A stretch of 64,000 bases of DNA from Nocardioides alcanivorans (GCF_021555175.1 NZ_JAKGRW010000051.1:1-64000), one strand, 5' to 3'; positions 39,015 to 46,715 are shown, counted from the first letter of the stretch. Numbers and translations: made by a program. Notes: generated by a model from the letters alone, not told the origin.

Positions 39015-39228
39015 GTCGGTCCCGGCGCCGGTCCGCCGGCGGGGCACTGACGCAACACCCGGATCAGTTCCGGCTCGCAACAACTGAAGATGAATCAGTC
39101 CACGTGATTGCTCAGGCACGCAAGTGTCGAACCACCTCCGGTGCGGATGGCCGGAGCCGGACTGGCCCAGGAGGGTCAGGACCGGGTGCATCACGACCAC
39201 ACCACCGCAGAAGAAGGGAAACGCCATC

Positions 39229-39600
39229 ATGGCTCGCCTTGCAGGGGTCGACCTCCCGCGCGAAAAGCGCATCGAGATCGCACTCACCTACATCTACGGC
39301 ATCGGCCGTACCCGTGCCCAGCAGCTGCTCGAAGCGACGGGTGTCAACCCGAACCTCCGGGTCCACGAGCTGGGTGACGAGGAGCTGGTCAAGCTCCGCG
39401 ACGAGATCGACGCCAACTTCAAGATCGAGGGTGACCTCCGTCGCGAGGTCCAGGCAGACATCCGCCGCAAGATCGAGATCGGCAGTTACCAGGGTCGCCG
39501 CCACCGCATGGGCCTCCCGGTCCGCGGTCAGCGCACCAAGACCAACGCCCGCACCCGCAAGGGTCCGAAGCGGACTGTCTCCGGCAAGAAGAAGAAGTGA
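39229..39600 (+). CDS. rpsM: 30S ribosomal protein S13
   Basis: The 123-residue S13 (MARLAGVDLPREKRIEIALT, YIYGIGRTRAQQLLE, and the basic tail RTRKGPKRTVSGKKKK) forms head-subunit bridges and contacts P-site tRNA. ATG at 39229. The 214 nt between rpmJ and this gene show no gene or clear hairpin. Confidence 0.96.
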   Translation: MARLAGVDLPREKRIEIALTYIYGIGRTRAQQLLEATGVNPNLRVHELGDEELVKLRDEIDANFKIEGDLRREVQADIRRKIEIGSYQGRRHRMGLPVRGQRTKTNARTRKGPKRTVSGKKKK

Positions 39601-39685
39601 TCGCTGCCTGACGTCGGCCTCCGTGCCACGACAGCCGCGAGCACCTCGTCTCGAACTCACTCGACCAGAACCTCAGGAGTAGTAC

Positions 39686-40093
39686 ATGCCTCCCAAGAGC
39701 CGCAGCGCGGCCGGCGCCAAGAAGGTGCGCCGCAAGGAGAAGAAGAACGTCGCTCAGGGCGAAGCCCACATCAAGAGCACGTTCAACAACACCATCGTCA
39801 CCATCACCGACCCCACCGGTGCGGTGATCTCGTGGGCCTCTGCCGGCACCGTCGGCTTCAAGGGCTCGCGCAAGTCCACGCCGTACGCCGCTCAGATGGC
39901 TGCTGAAGCCGCTGGTCGTCGGGCGATGGAGCACGGCATGAAGAAGATCGACGTCTTCGTCAAGGGTCCCGGCTCCGGCCGCGAGACCGCGATCCGTTCG
40001 CTTGGCGCCATCGGCCTCGAGGTCGGCACCATCCAGGACGTCACGCCCACGCCCCACAACGGATGCCGGCCGCCCAAGCGCCGCCGCGTCTGA
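39686..40093 (+). CDS. rpsK: 30S ribosomal protein S11
   Basis: The 135-residue S11 lies on the platform near the Shine-Dalgarno helix (AHIKSTFNNTIVTITDPTGA; ending TPHNGCRPPKRRRV). Standard length for actinobacteria, with a basic N-terminal stretch. Confidence 0.97.
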   Translation: MPPKSRSAAGAKKVRRKEKKNVAQGEAHIKSTFNNTIVTITDPTGAVISWASAGTVGFKGSRKSTPYAAQMAAEAAGRRAMEHGMKKIDVFVKGPGSGRETAIRSLGAIGLEVGTIQDVTPTPHNGCRPPKRRRV

Positions 40094-40129
40094 TCGCCTA
40101 CGTCGAAGACTTTGCAAGGAGACTAGAAA

Positions 40130-40738
40130 ATGGCCCGTTACACCGGCCCCATGACGCGCAAGTCGCGTCGTCTCGGCGTCGACCTCGTCGGCGGAGACCA
40201 GGCGTTTGAGCGCCGTCCCTACGCTCCCGGCCAGCACGGCCGTGCGCGTATCAAGGAAAGCGAATACCGCAACCAGCTGCACGAGAAGCAGAAGGCCCGC
40301 TTCTCGTACGGCGTGATGGAGAAGCAGTTCCACCGTTACTACGTCGAGGCGGCCCGCCGCCCCGGAAAGACCGGTGACAACCTGCTGCAGCTCCTCGAGG
40401 CCCGCCTCGACAACGTTGTCTACCGTGCCGGCTTCGCCCGGACCCGTCGTCACGCCCGCCAGCTGGTCGTGCACGGTCACTTCAAGGTGAACGGCAAGAA
40501 GGTCGACATCCCGTCCTACCAGGTCGCTGCCCACGACGTGATCGACGTGCGGGAGAAGAGCCTGGAGATGACCCCGTTCATCGTGGCTCGTGAGACCCAC
40601 GGCGAGCGCGTTGTGCCGGCTTGGCTGGAAGCCCTCCCGAGCCGTATGCGGATCCTTGTCCACCAGCTCCCCGTGCGGGCGCAGATCGACATGCCGGTCC
40701 AGGAGCAGCTGATCGTCGAGTTCTACTCGAAGAAGTAA
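40130..40738 (+). CDS. rpsD: 30S ribosomal protein S4
   Basis: The 202-residue S4 is a primary 16S binder and accuracy determinant. It has the S4 RNA-binding domain (LEARLDNVVYRAGFARTRRH, LVVHGHFKVNGKKVDIPSYQ). It lacks the four N-terminal zinc cysteines. A terminator-like hairpin follows directly. Confidence 0.97.
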   Translation: MARYTGPMTRKSRRLGVDLVGGDQAFERRPYAPGQHGRARIKESEYRNQLHEKQKARFSYGVMEKQFHRYYVEAARRPGKTGDNLLQLLEARLDNVVYRAGFARTRRHARQLVVHGHFKVNGKKVDIPSYQVAAHDVIDVREKSLEMTPFIVARETHGERVVPAWLEALPSRMRILVHQLPVRAQIDMPVQEQLIVEFYSKK

Positions 40739-40746
40739 TCGCCTGC

Positions 40747-40776
40747 CCGGTCCTCCGCGCTTGTGCGGAGGACCGG
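40747..40776 (+). terminator. Hairpin between rpsD and rpoA
   Basis: A perfect 12-bp stem ccggtcctccgc / gcggaggaccgg with loop gcttgt lies 8 nt after the rpsD stop and is followed by atcttcc. It probably tunes the ratio of r-proteins to RNA polymerase alpha. Confidence 0.7.
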
Positions 40777-40843
40777 ATCTTCCCATCGATCACCGTAGTT
40801 CGGGCCCATCAAATGGTGGGTGGGCCCGGGAAGGACAACATCA

Positions 40844-41863
40844 GTGCTTATCGCTCAGCGCCCGACCCTGTCGGAAGAGTCCGTTGACGAGTTCCGCTCG
40901 CGGTTCGTGATCGAGCCGCTGGAACCCGGCTTCGGCTACACGCTTGGCAATTCGCTCCGCCGTACCCTGCTCAGCTCCATCCCCGGTGCAGCGGTCACGA
41001 GCATCAAGGTGGACGGCGTCCTCCACGAGTTCTCGACCATCGAGGGCGTGAAGGAAGACGTCACCGAGGTGATCTTGAACCTCAAGGGCCTGGTCGTCTC
41101 CTCGGAGCACGACGAGCCCGTCACGATGTACCTGCGCAAGCAGGGCGCCGGTGACGTCACCGCCGCCGACATCGCGCCTCCGGCCGGTGTCGAGGTGCAC
41201 AACCCCGACCTGAAGCTCGCGACGCTCTCCGACAACGGAAAGCTCGAGATGGAGCTCGTGGTGGAGCGTGGCCGTGGCTACGTCAGCGCCGTGCAGAACA
41301 AGGGTGCTGACAACGAGATCGGCCGGATGCCGGTCGACTCGATCTACTCGCCCGTCCTCAAGGTCACCTACAAGGTCGAGGCGACGCGTGTTGAGCAGCG
41401 CACGGACTTCGACCGTCTGGTGATCGACGTCGAGACCAAGCCGTCGATCCGTCCTCGCGACGCGATCGCCTCGGCTGGCAAGACCCTGGTCGAGCTGTTC
41501 GGCCTCGCCCGCGAGCTGAACGTCGAGGCCGAGGGCATCGACATCGGCCCGTCGCCGGTCGACGAGCAGTTGGCTGCCGACCTCGCCCTCCCGGTCGAGG
41601 ACCTGCAGTTGACCGTTCGCTCCTACAACTGCCTCAAGCGTGAGGGCATCCACACCGTGGGTGAGCTCATCTCCCGTTCGGAGCAGGACCTCCTGGACAT
41701 CCGGAACTTCGGTTCCAAGTCCATCGACGAGGTCAAGGGCAAGCTGGTCGAGATGGGTCTGTCCCTCAAGGACAGCGCCCCCGGCTTCGACGCCGCAGCG
41801 GCTCTCGCGGCCTACGGTGACGAGGACGACGACGCCAGCTTCGTCGAGGACGAGCAGTACTGA
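40844..41863 (+). CDS. rpoA: RNA polymerase subunit alpha
   Basis: This 339-residue protein has an N-terminal dimerisation domain (residues 1-230: FVIEPLEPGFGYTLGNSLRR) and a C-terminal DNA- and activator-binding domain with SYNCLKREGIHTVGELISRS and RNFGSKSIDEVKGKLVEMGL, then an acidic tail (DEDDDASFVEDEQY). GTG at 40844 after GGGAAGGA gives the usual MLIAQRPTL start. Confidence 0.97.
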   Translation: MLIAQRPTLSEESVDEFRSRFVIEPLEPGFGYTLGNSLRRTLLSSIPGAAVTSIKVDGVLHEFSTIEGVKEDVTEVILNLKGLVVSSEHDEPVTMYLRKQGAGDVTAADIAPPAGVEVHNPDLKLATLSDNGKLEMELVVERGRGYVSAVQNKGADNEIGRMPVDSIYSPVLKVTYKVEATRVEQRTDFDRLVIDVETKPSIRPRDAIASAGKTLVELFGLARELNVEAEGIDIGPSPVDEQLAADLALPVEDLQLTVRSYNCLKREGIHTVGELISRSEQDLLDIRNFGSKSIDEVKGKLVEMGLSLKDSAPGFDAAAALAAYGDEDDDASFVEDEQY

Positions 41864-41871
41864 GTTGAACC

Positions 41872-41906
41872 GTGCGAGCGTGTCGCCTCCGGCGGCACGC
41901 TCGCAC
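41872..41906 (+). terminator. Hairpin between rpoA and rplQ
   Basis: A 16-bp stem gtgcgagcgtg-t-cgcc / ggcg-g-cacgctcgcac (one U-G wobble) with a 3-nt loop lies 8 nt after the rpoA stop. Very stable; probably partial termination. Confidence 0.7.
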
Positions 41907-41930
41907 ATCAGCACCATCACATTCGTCAAT

Positions 41931-41975
41931 CCGGTACCTGATACGGCCGGCTAACCCGGTACCTGACACGGCCGG
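41931..41975 (+). repeat. Direct repeat just upstream of rplQ
   Basis: Two 20-bp copies of ccggtacctgayacggccgg (41931-41950 and 41956-41975, one mismatch) are separated by ctaac. Each contains the palindrome GGTACC, so the two copies can also pair with each other. They end 18 nt before the rplQ ATG, over the region that would hold the ribosome site. Confidence 0.7.
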
Positions 41976-41993
41976 GCAGAAAGAGAGAGCATC

Positions 41994-42518
41994 ATGCCTA
42001 CTCCCACCAAGGGAACCCGCTTCGGCGGCAGCCCGGCGCACCAGCGCCTGATCCTGGCCAACTTGGCCACCGCGCTCTTCGAGCACGGCCGGATCGTCAC
42101 CACCGAGGCCAAGGCCCGCCGGCTGCGCCCGGTGGCCGAGAAGCTCATCACCAAGGCCAAGAAGGGCGACCTGCACAACCGTCGCGAGGTCCTCAAGACC
42201 ATCCGTGACAAGGGCGTCGTGCACGTGCTCTTCACCGAGATCGCTCCCACGTTCGCGGAGCGTCCCGGTGGCTACACCCGGATCACCAAGATCGGCCCCC
42301 GCAAGGGTGACAACGCGCCGATGGCCGTCATCGAGCTGGTGACCGAGGCCTACGAGCCGAAGGCTCGCGCCCCCAAGGCCGAGGCTGCTGCCCCGGTCGA
42401 GGAGCCGGCCGCCGAGGTCGTCGAGGAGACCGCCGAGGTCGAAGCAGCAGAAGAGACCGCTGAGGAGACCACCGAGGCCCCGGCCGAGGAGTCTGCTGAG
42501 GAGTCCAAGGACGCCTGA
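41994..42518 (+). CDS. rplQ: 50S ribosomal protein L17 with acidic tail
   Basis: Residues 1-120 are L17 (PTPTKGTRFGGSPAHQRLIL, TTEAKARRLRPVAEKLITKA). The last 50 residues are an Ala/Glu tail (EAAAPVEEPAAEVVEETAEV) common in actinobacterial L17 but absent from E. coli. Ends the alpha operon, followed by a terminator. Confidence 0.96.
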   Translation: MPTPTKGTRFGGSPAHQRLILANLATALFEHGRIVTTEAKARRLRPVAEKLITKAKKGDLHNRREVLKTIRDKGVVHVLFTEIAPTFAERPGGYTRITKIGPRKGDNAPMAVIELVTEAYEPKARAPKAEAAAPVEEPAAEVVEETAEVEAAEETAEETTEAPAEESAEESKDA

Positions 42519-42529
42519 GTCCGTCTCGT

Positions 42530-42569
42530 CCACGAGGCCCGTCATCCGCGAGGATGGCGGGCCTCGTGG
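42530..42569 (+). terminator. Terminator of the rpoA-rplQ operon
   Basis: The stem ccacgaggcccg-t-catcc / ggatg-g-cgggcctcgtgg has one U-G wobble and loop gcga, followed by catttcg. It lies 12 nt after rplQ and marks the end of the conserved ribosomal block. Confidence 0.85.
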
Positions 42570-42585
42570 CATTTCGCCCACTCCC

Positions 42586-43215
42586 GTTGGTCGAGCCCGT
42601 ACCCCGTTGGTCGAGCCTGTTTGCCGTTGGTCGAGCTTGTCGAGACCACGCCCCGGGCCGTGCTGGTACCCCGTTGGTCGAGCTTGTCGAGACCACGCCC
42701 CGGGCCGTGCTGGTACCCCGTTGGTCGAGCTTGTCGAGACCCTGCACGTGGGTGTCGAGACCACGGCCCCGGGCCGTGCCGTCCGGGGCAACCTCCCTCG
42801 CTGGGGCGGCGCGTCGTGCGCGCGGCTCTTTGGGTGGGTTGCGTGGGGTGGGCGCCCGCCGCGGCCAAGCCCCTTGACGCTCCGTCGGCAACCCCGGACG
42901 TCCCACCCCGCACCTGTACTCCGTTGGTCGAACCTGTCCCCCGCTGGTCGAGCCTGTCGAGACCATGTACGCCTGTTGGGTCGACCTGTACGTCGTTGGT
43001 CGAGCTTGTCGAGACCTTGCCCCGCGGGTCAGAGGGTCTCGACAGGCTCGACCACCGGGATCCTGTTCTCGAGCCCATGGCATCCCCGCCGGTCGAGCTT
43101 GTCGAGACCGCACGCCGCCGGTCGAGCCGCACGCCGCCGGTCGAGCCGCACGCCGCCGGTCGAGCCCGTACTCCGGTGGTCGAGCCGTACTCCGGTGGTC
43201 GAGCTTGTCGAGACC
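42586..43215 (+). repeat. Cluster A of the GTCGAG-type interspersed repeat
   Basis: At least eight full copies of a 22-bp element, core GGTCGAGCTTGTCGAGACC, lie at 42626, 42673, 42720, 42943, 42995, 43035 (inverted), 43088 and 43194. There are also truncated copies (42586, 42605, 42923 and five half-units at 43121-43200). The core is two direct GTCGAG hexamers three bases apart, usually preceded by GTT. Copies differ at one or two positions. Seven of the eight full copies have the GAGACC end pointing right, toward the HNH gene. Longer open frames here merely follow the repeats and are not considered genes. Confidence 0.9.
42626..42741 (+). repeat. 47-bp tandem repeat inside cluster A
   Basis: Two identical 47-bp units (42626-42672 and 42673-42719) are followed by the first 22 bp of a third. 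Each unit is one 22-bp element plus a 25-bp linker (acgccccgggccg, then tgctggtacccc). The identity of the linkers shows recent tandem duplication. Confidence 0.85.
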
Positions 43216-43241
43216 TCTCCCATGCTGGTGGCGTGCCTGTG

Positions 43242-43269
43242 CCCCGGGAGAGCGTGTGTTCTCCCGGGG
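43242..43269 (-). terminator. Hairpin downstream of the HNH gene
   Basis: ccccgggaga / tctcccgggg is a perfect 10-bp stem with an 8-nt loop, about 50 nt beyond the stop of the minus-strand HNH gene and just before the repeat cluster. It is likely the gene's terminator. Confidence 0.5.
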
Positions 43270-43317
43270 TGGGCGGGTGGATCCTGTTCGGCAGGCGCTG
43301 CTTGTGACCGGTGGTGC

Positions 43318-44841
43318 TCAGCGGGTCTCGCTGATGTCGCTGGTGTTGGTGGTGTCGTGGGTGCCTCGTGGGGTGACCAGCCAGGTCCTGCCGTGCTGGC
43401 TGGTCCAGATATAGGTTCCGTCCCTGGCCCGGCGATAACGCCAGCGGCCGTGGGTCTTCATCAGGTGGTGACGCCGACACAACGGCGCCAGATTCTCCGG
43501 CCGGGTTTGCCCGGGTGGGCCACCCTCACCGGGTGGGAGATACGGGTCGATGTGGTCCAGATCGGCGTCCCAGCTGGAGCGTTCACAGTTGGGGTAGACA
43601 CAGTGTGGGTCACGGAGTCGGACGAGGGTGTCCATCCATTCGGGTGGATCATGTCGATCCACTGCATCGGTGCGGTTCAGGTCGACGACTGGGGTGATGG
43701 TCGCGAGGGAACCGTGGCGGGTGATCCAGTCTCGTAGTTGGGTGGTGAGGATCTGTCCGAGCCGGTCGGTGGAGGCGATGCCGTCGCCGTCCAACCCCAA
43801 CTCGTGGGGGTCGAGGCCCAACGCGAACAGGTCGGCGAGGTTGACGTGGGCCATCACCCGCAGTCCACGCCGGCGTCCGAACGGGCCCGGTGTCGTGGCC
43901 AACCGACCCGGCTTCACCCCGATCCCCGGGTTGCCCAGCACCGGCTCGCCACCCGCTGCCGCAGCGCCGTCCGTGCTGTCGGTGCTGCTGCTGTCGCCGG
44001 CGCTGGTGGCGTTGCCGGTGTAGTCGAGGGTGGGTTGTTCGGTGTCGTCGGTGAGCCGTCCGATCGCTTTGGCACGGCGTTGGTCGACTGGTGTCGGTGT
44101 CTCCGAGGTTCCGCATCGGCTTCGGCCTCGGCAGTTGAGGAGGTCCAGGAATCGGGTCAGGTCCAAGGAGTCACCGACGGCTTGGAGCTCGGAGGTGCCA
44201 GCGATCCCGCCGGCTCCTTCTTCTTGTCCGGCTTGGGGGTGGTGCAGCCACACTCCCCAATCAGCCTTCCCCTTCGCCGCGCTTGGGTCCTTCACCAGCT
44301 CGGGGTGGAACTTCGCGATCGCCATCGCCAACCACTTCTCGATCGTCGGCCACCCGGTGAGGCCGGTCGCGGCGAGGTGCTCGTCGAACCACCGTGCAGC
44401 GGCGTACGACAGTTTCCTCGTGAGCAGGGCGACACGGCGGGCGTTCCACCCCGGCACCTCCAGGGCCTCGACCTTCGCCCACAGCTGCGGCAACCGGTGG
44501 ACCAGGTCCAGGGCGTCGGCGACCAACGCGAACCCGGCACTACGTGAGATCCCGGCCGAGGCGGCGAGTTCCTCGACCGCGAACAACGCGACATCAGGGG
44601 TGCCGTCACCCGAGATCGGCTGTCTCACAGTCGGTGGGAAACAGGGTCTCGTCACCCACCACCGCCTTCGGGTGCTCCGGAGACGGCGGGTGCATGATCG
44701 CCCACTGGTAAGCCAGACCGCAGCTTGCTGCGGATCGCCTTCAGCTCGACGACCCGGTTCTTCGGCGAGGAAGCCGAGCAGGGTCCCGCCATCGAGGTCA
44801 GAGACCTCGTACGGCTGGTGGCGGGCGTCGATTTCGATCAT
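43318..44841 (-). CDS. DUF222 / HNH endonuclease family protein (13E12-like)
   Basis: The 507-codon frame has a DUF222 region (about residues 85-230: ALFAVEELAASAGISRSAGF, WNARRVALLTRKL) and a C-terminal HNH nuclease: CVYPNC, then DLDHIDPYLPPGEGG and LAPLCRRHHLMKTHGRW, with both zinc Cys pairs and the catalytic His. This matches the multicopy 13E12 family of actinobacteria. Residues about 27-78 read out of frame: the neighbouring frame carries AYQWAIMHPPSPEHP, typical of the family, so there are compensating indels near 44610 and 44720-44765. The true biological role of the family is unknown. It is flanked on both sides by arrays of the same short repeat. Confidence 0.85.
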   Translation of the reverse strand: MIEIDARHQPYEVSDLDGGTLLGFLAEEPGRRAEGDPQQAAVWLTSGRSCTRRLRSTRRRWWVTRPCFPPTVRQPISGDGTPDVALFAVEELAASAGISRSAGFALVADALDLVHRLPQLWAKVEALEVPGWNARRVALLTRKLSYAAARWFDEHLAATGLTGWPTIEKWLAMAIAKFHPELVKDPSAAKGKADWGVWLHHPQAGQEEGAGGIAGTSELQAVGDSLDLTRFLDLLNCRGRSRCGTSETPTPVDQRRAKAIGRLTDDTEQPTLDYTGNATSAGDSSSTDSTDGAAAAGGEPVLGNPGIGVKPGRLATTPGPFGRRRGLRVMAHVNLADLFALGLDPHELGLDGDGIASTDRLGQILTTQLRDWITRHGSLATITPVVDLNRTDAVDRHDPPEWMDTLVRLRDPHCVYPNCERSSWDADLDHIDPYLPPGEGGPPGQTRPENLAPLCRRHHLMKTHGRWRYRRARDGTYIWTSQHGRTWLVTPRGTHDTTNTSDISETR

Positions 44842-44928
44842 GGAACCAGTCCAACATTTGGCTCCGACACAACCCGACGATCACGAACCCAACCTGTGGA
44901 CAACCACCAGCCGGCGCTGCCGGGACGA

Positions 44929-45184
44929 GGTCTCGACAAGCTCGACCACCGGTCCGGTCTCGACGGGCTCGACCTACGGTCCGGTCTCGACAGGCTCGAC
45001 CTCCGGGCTGGGTCTCGACAGGCTCGACCTCCGGTCTGGTCTCGACAGGCTCGACCAACGATCCGGTCTCGACAGGCTCGACCAACGATCCGGTCTCGAC
45101 AGGCTTGACCAACGAACGGTCTCGACAAGCTCGACCAACGATCCGGTCTCGACAGGCTCGACCAACGAACCGAGCTTGACCAAC
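44929..45184 (-). repeat. Cluster B: 27-bp tandem array of the GTCGAG-type repeat
   Basis: Nine 22-bp elements start at 44929, 44956, 44983, 45011, 45038, 45065, 45092, 45118 and 45145, spaced 26-28 bp (mostly 27), with linkers of 4-6 bp such as ggtcc or gatcc; a partial tenth ends at 45184. All are in the opposite orientation to cluster A (plus strand reads GGTCTCGACAGGCTCGACC). The GAGACC end of every copy therefore faces the HNH gene on the left. Linkers are too short for CRISPR spacers. The rest of the gap between the HNH start and truA shows no gene. Confidence 0.9.
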
Positions 45185-45254
45185 AGGGGTGGGCGGCGAG
45201 GATCACGCGGTGACGGGAGGCGTGGGCAGTTGGCGAACCGGCGCGGGTGAGAGG

Positions 45255-46126
45255 ATGCCGGACGTGCGGATCAGGATCGACCTTGCCTACGACGGCACGG
45301 ACTTCAAGGGATGGGCCAGACAACCGGGACTGCGGACCGTGCAGGAGGAGTTGGAGGCCGCCCTGGTCACCGTGCTCCGCACCGAGGGGGTCCGGGTGAC
45401 CTGCGCCGGGCGCACGGACGCCGGCGTACACGCCCGGGGGCAGGTCTGTCATCTCGACCTCGATGACGACGTGCTGGTCAGGGCGGGACGTGCTCGGAGT
45501 CATGGTTCGACCGACCCGTCGGCCTTGGCGGCCCAGGTGGCACGACGGGTGAACGGGATCCTCCCCGGTGATGTGAGGGTGTCCTCGATGTCTCTCGCAC
45601 CGGAGGGTTTCGATGCTCGATTCTCGGCGATCTGGCGCCGATACGCCTACCGGATCGCCGACACCCCGGAGACGATCGATCCACTCACCCGCAACCACGT
45701 CCTCACCTGGGGCCGCCCCTCGACGCCGCGGCGATGAACGAAGCGTCGCGCTCCCTGCTCGGGCTCAAGGACTTCGCGTCGTTCTGCAAGAAGCGCGAAG
45801 GCGCCACCACCATCCGCACGTTGCTCGACCTCGAGTGGGAGCGCGTCGACGGCCACCTGGTCGGAACTGTTCGTGCCGACGCGTTCTGCCACAACATGGT
45901 GCGCTCGCTGGTCGGCTGCCTGATGGCGGTGGGGGACGGGCGCCGCGAGCCGACGTGGGCTGCCGAGGTGCTGGGAGCCGCGCGCCGCAATCCCGCGGTC
46001 TCCGTCGCGCCTGCCCACGGGTTGACGCTGGAGGAGGTTGGCTATCCGGAGGGCGCCGAGTTGGTCGCACAGGCCGAGCGGGCGCGCAACAAGCGGGAGC
46101 CCTGGGAAGGTGGCACGCGTGAGTGA
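45255..46126 (+). CDS. truA: tRNA pseudouridine(38-40) synthase TruA (one apparent frameshift)
   Basis: TruA converts U38-40 of tRNA anticodon arms to pseudouridine. The catalytic Asp is D55 in CAGRTDAGVHARGQV, and the second half contains DFASFCKKREGATTIRTL and FCHNMVRSLVGCLMAVGDGR. The frame breaks at the C run 45716-45719; one added C joins LTWGRPLDAAAMNEASR. ATG at 45255 follows GTGAGAGG. The usual neighbour of rplQ, here separated from it by the HNH-repeat segment. It overlaps the next gene by 8 nt. Confidence 0.93.
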
Positions 46127-46715
46127 GCACTATTTCAGCGCCGACCCGACGGCGGAGTTCCGGCGCGAACCGGTCGAGGCCCGCGTGTGGGGTCATGACT
46201 TGCTGCTCTCGAGCAGTTCAGGCGTCTTCTCCAAGGGCCATCTCGACATCGGCACCTCCGTGCTCCTGCGACACACGGATCCGCCGGTGGCTGGTCGGGT
46301 GCTCGATCTCGGTTGTGGGTACGGCGTGATCGGGTTGGGCATCGCGGTTGCATCTCCCGAGGCAGTGGTCACCGGGGTCGACGTCAACGAGCGCGCCTTG
46401 TTGCTGGCCCGCGAGAACGCCGAGGCGTTGGGAGTGTCCGACCGGTTCTCCGCGCACCTGCCCGACGACGTACCGGAGGGAGAGTTCGACGAGATCTGGT
46501 CGAACCCGGCCGTCCGGATCGGCAAGGAGGCAATGCACGAGATGCTGCTGCGCTGGTTCGCCAGGCTCACCCCGGACGGACGCGCGGTGATGGTGGTCGG
46601 CAAGAACCTCGGCGGAGACTCCTTGCAGCGATGGTTGGGGGAGCAGGGCTACCCGACGACCAGACTGGCGAGTGCCAAGGGATTCCGGGTCCTGGAGTCC
46701 AGGGTGGCGCGATGA
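46119..46715 (+). CDS. RsmC-like class I SAM-dependent methyltransferase
   Basis: The 198-residue protein has a single small-domain methyltransferase fold: VLDLGCGYGVIGLGIAVA is motif I, VTGVDVNERAL binds ribose, and EIWSNPAVRIGKEAMHE stands where RsmC-type enzymes have NPPxxxGK. Family members methylate guanine N2 in rRNA. The NPP motif reads NPA here, which may alter activity or be a family variant. GTG at 46119 overlaps truA, so the two are coupled; rRNA modification next to tRNA modification makes sense. It overlaps the next gene by 4 nt. Confidence 0.82.
   Translation: MSEHYFSADPTAEFRREPVEARVWGHDLLLSSSSGVFSKGHLDIGTSVLLRHTDPPVAGRVLDLGCGYGVIGLGIAVASPEAVVTGVDVNERALLLARENAEALGVSDRFSAHLPDDVPEGEFDEIWSNPAVRIGKEAMHEMLLRWFARLTPDGRAVMVVGKNLGGDSLQRWLGEQGYPTTRLASAKGFRVLESRVAR

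Noticed and set aside
42542..43737. Long open frames on both strands through cluster A with Ser/Arg/Asp-rich repeats
   Set aside because: The peptide repeats follow the DNA repeat in every frame, and there are no ribosome sites or recognisable domains. The frames arise from stop-free GC-rich repeats.
44929..45184. CRISPR array
   Set aside because: The repeats are regularly spaced but the linkers are only 4-6 bp and nearly identical, and no cas genes are present. It is a tandem repeat.
44030..45250. Plus-strand open frame ending in repeated GLDRLDQRS peptides
   Set aside because: It is the antisense of the HNH gene joined to the 27-bp array; the 9-residue peptide period is simply the 27-bp DNA period.
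42570..45254. Insertion sequence or integron around the HNH gene
   Set aside because: No transposase or integrase, no terminal inverted repeats of IS type and no target-site duplication could be identified. The flanking arrays are described as repeats instead.
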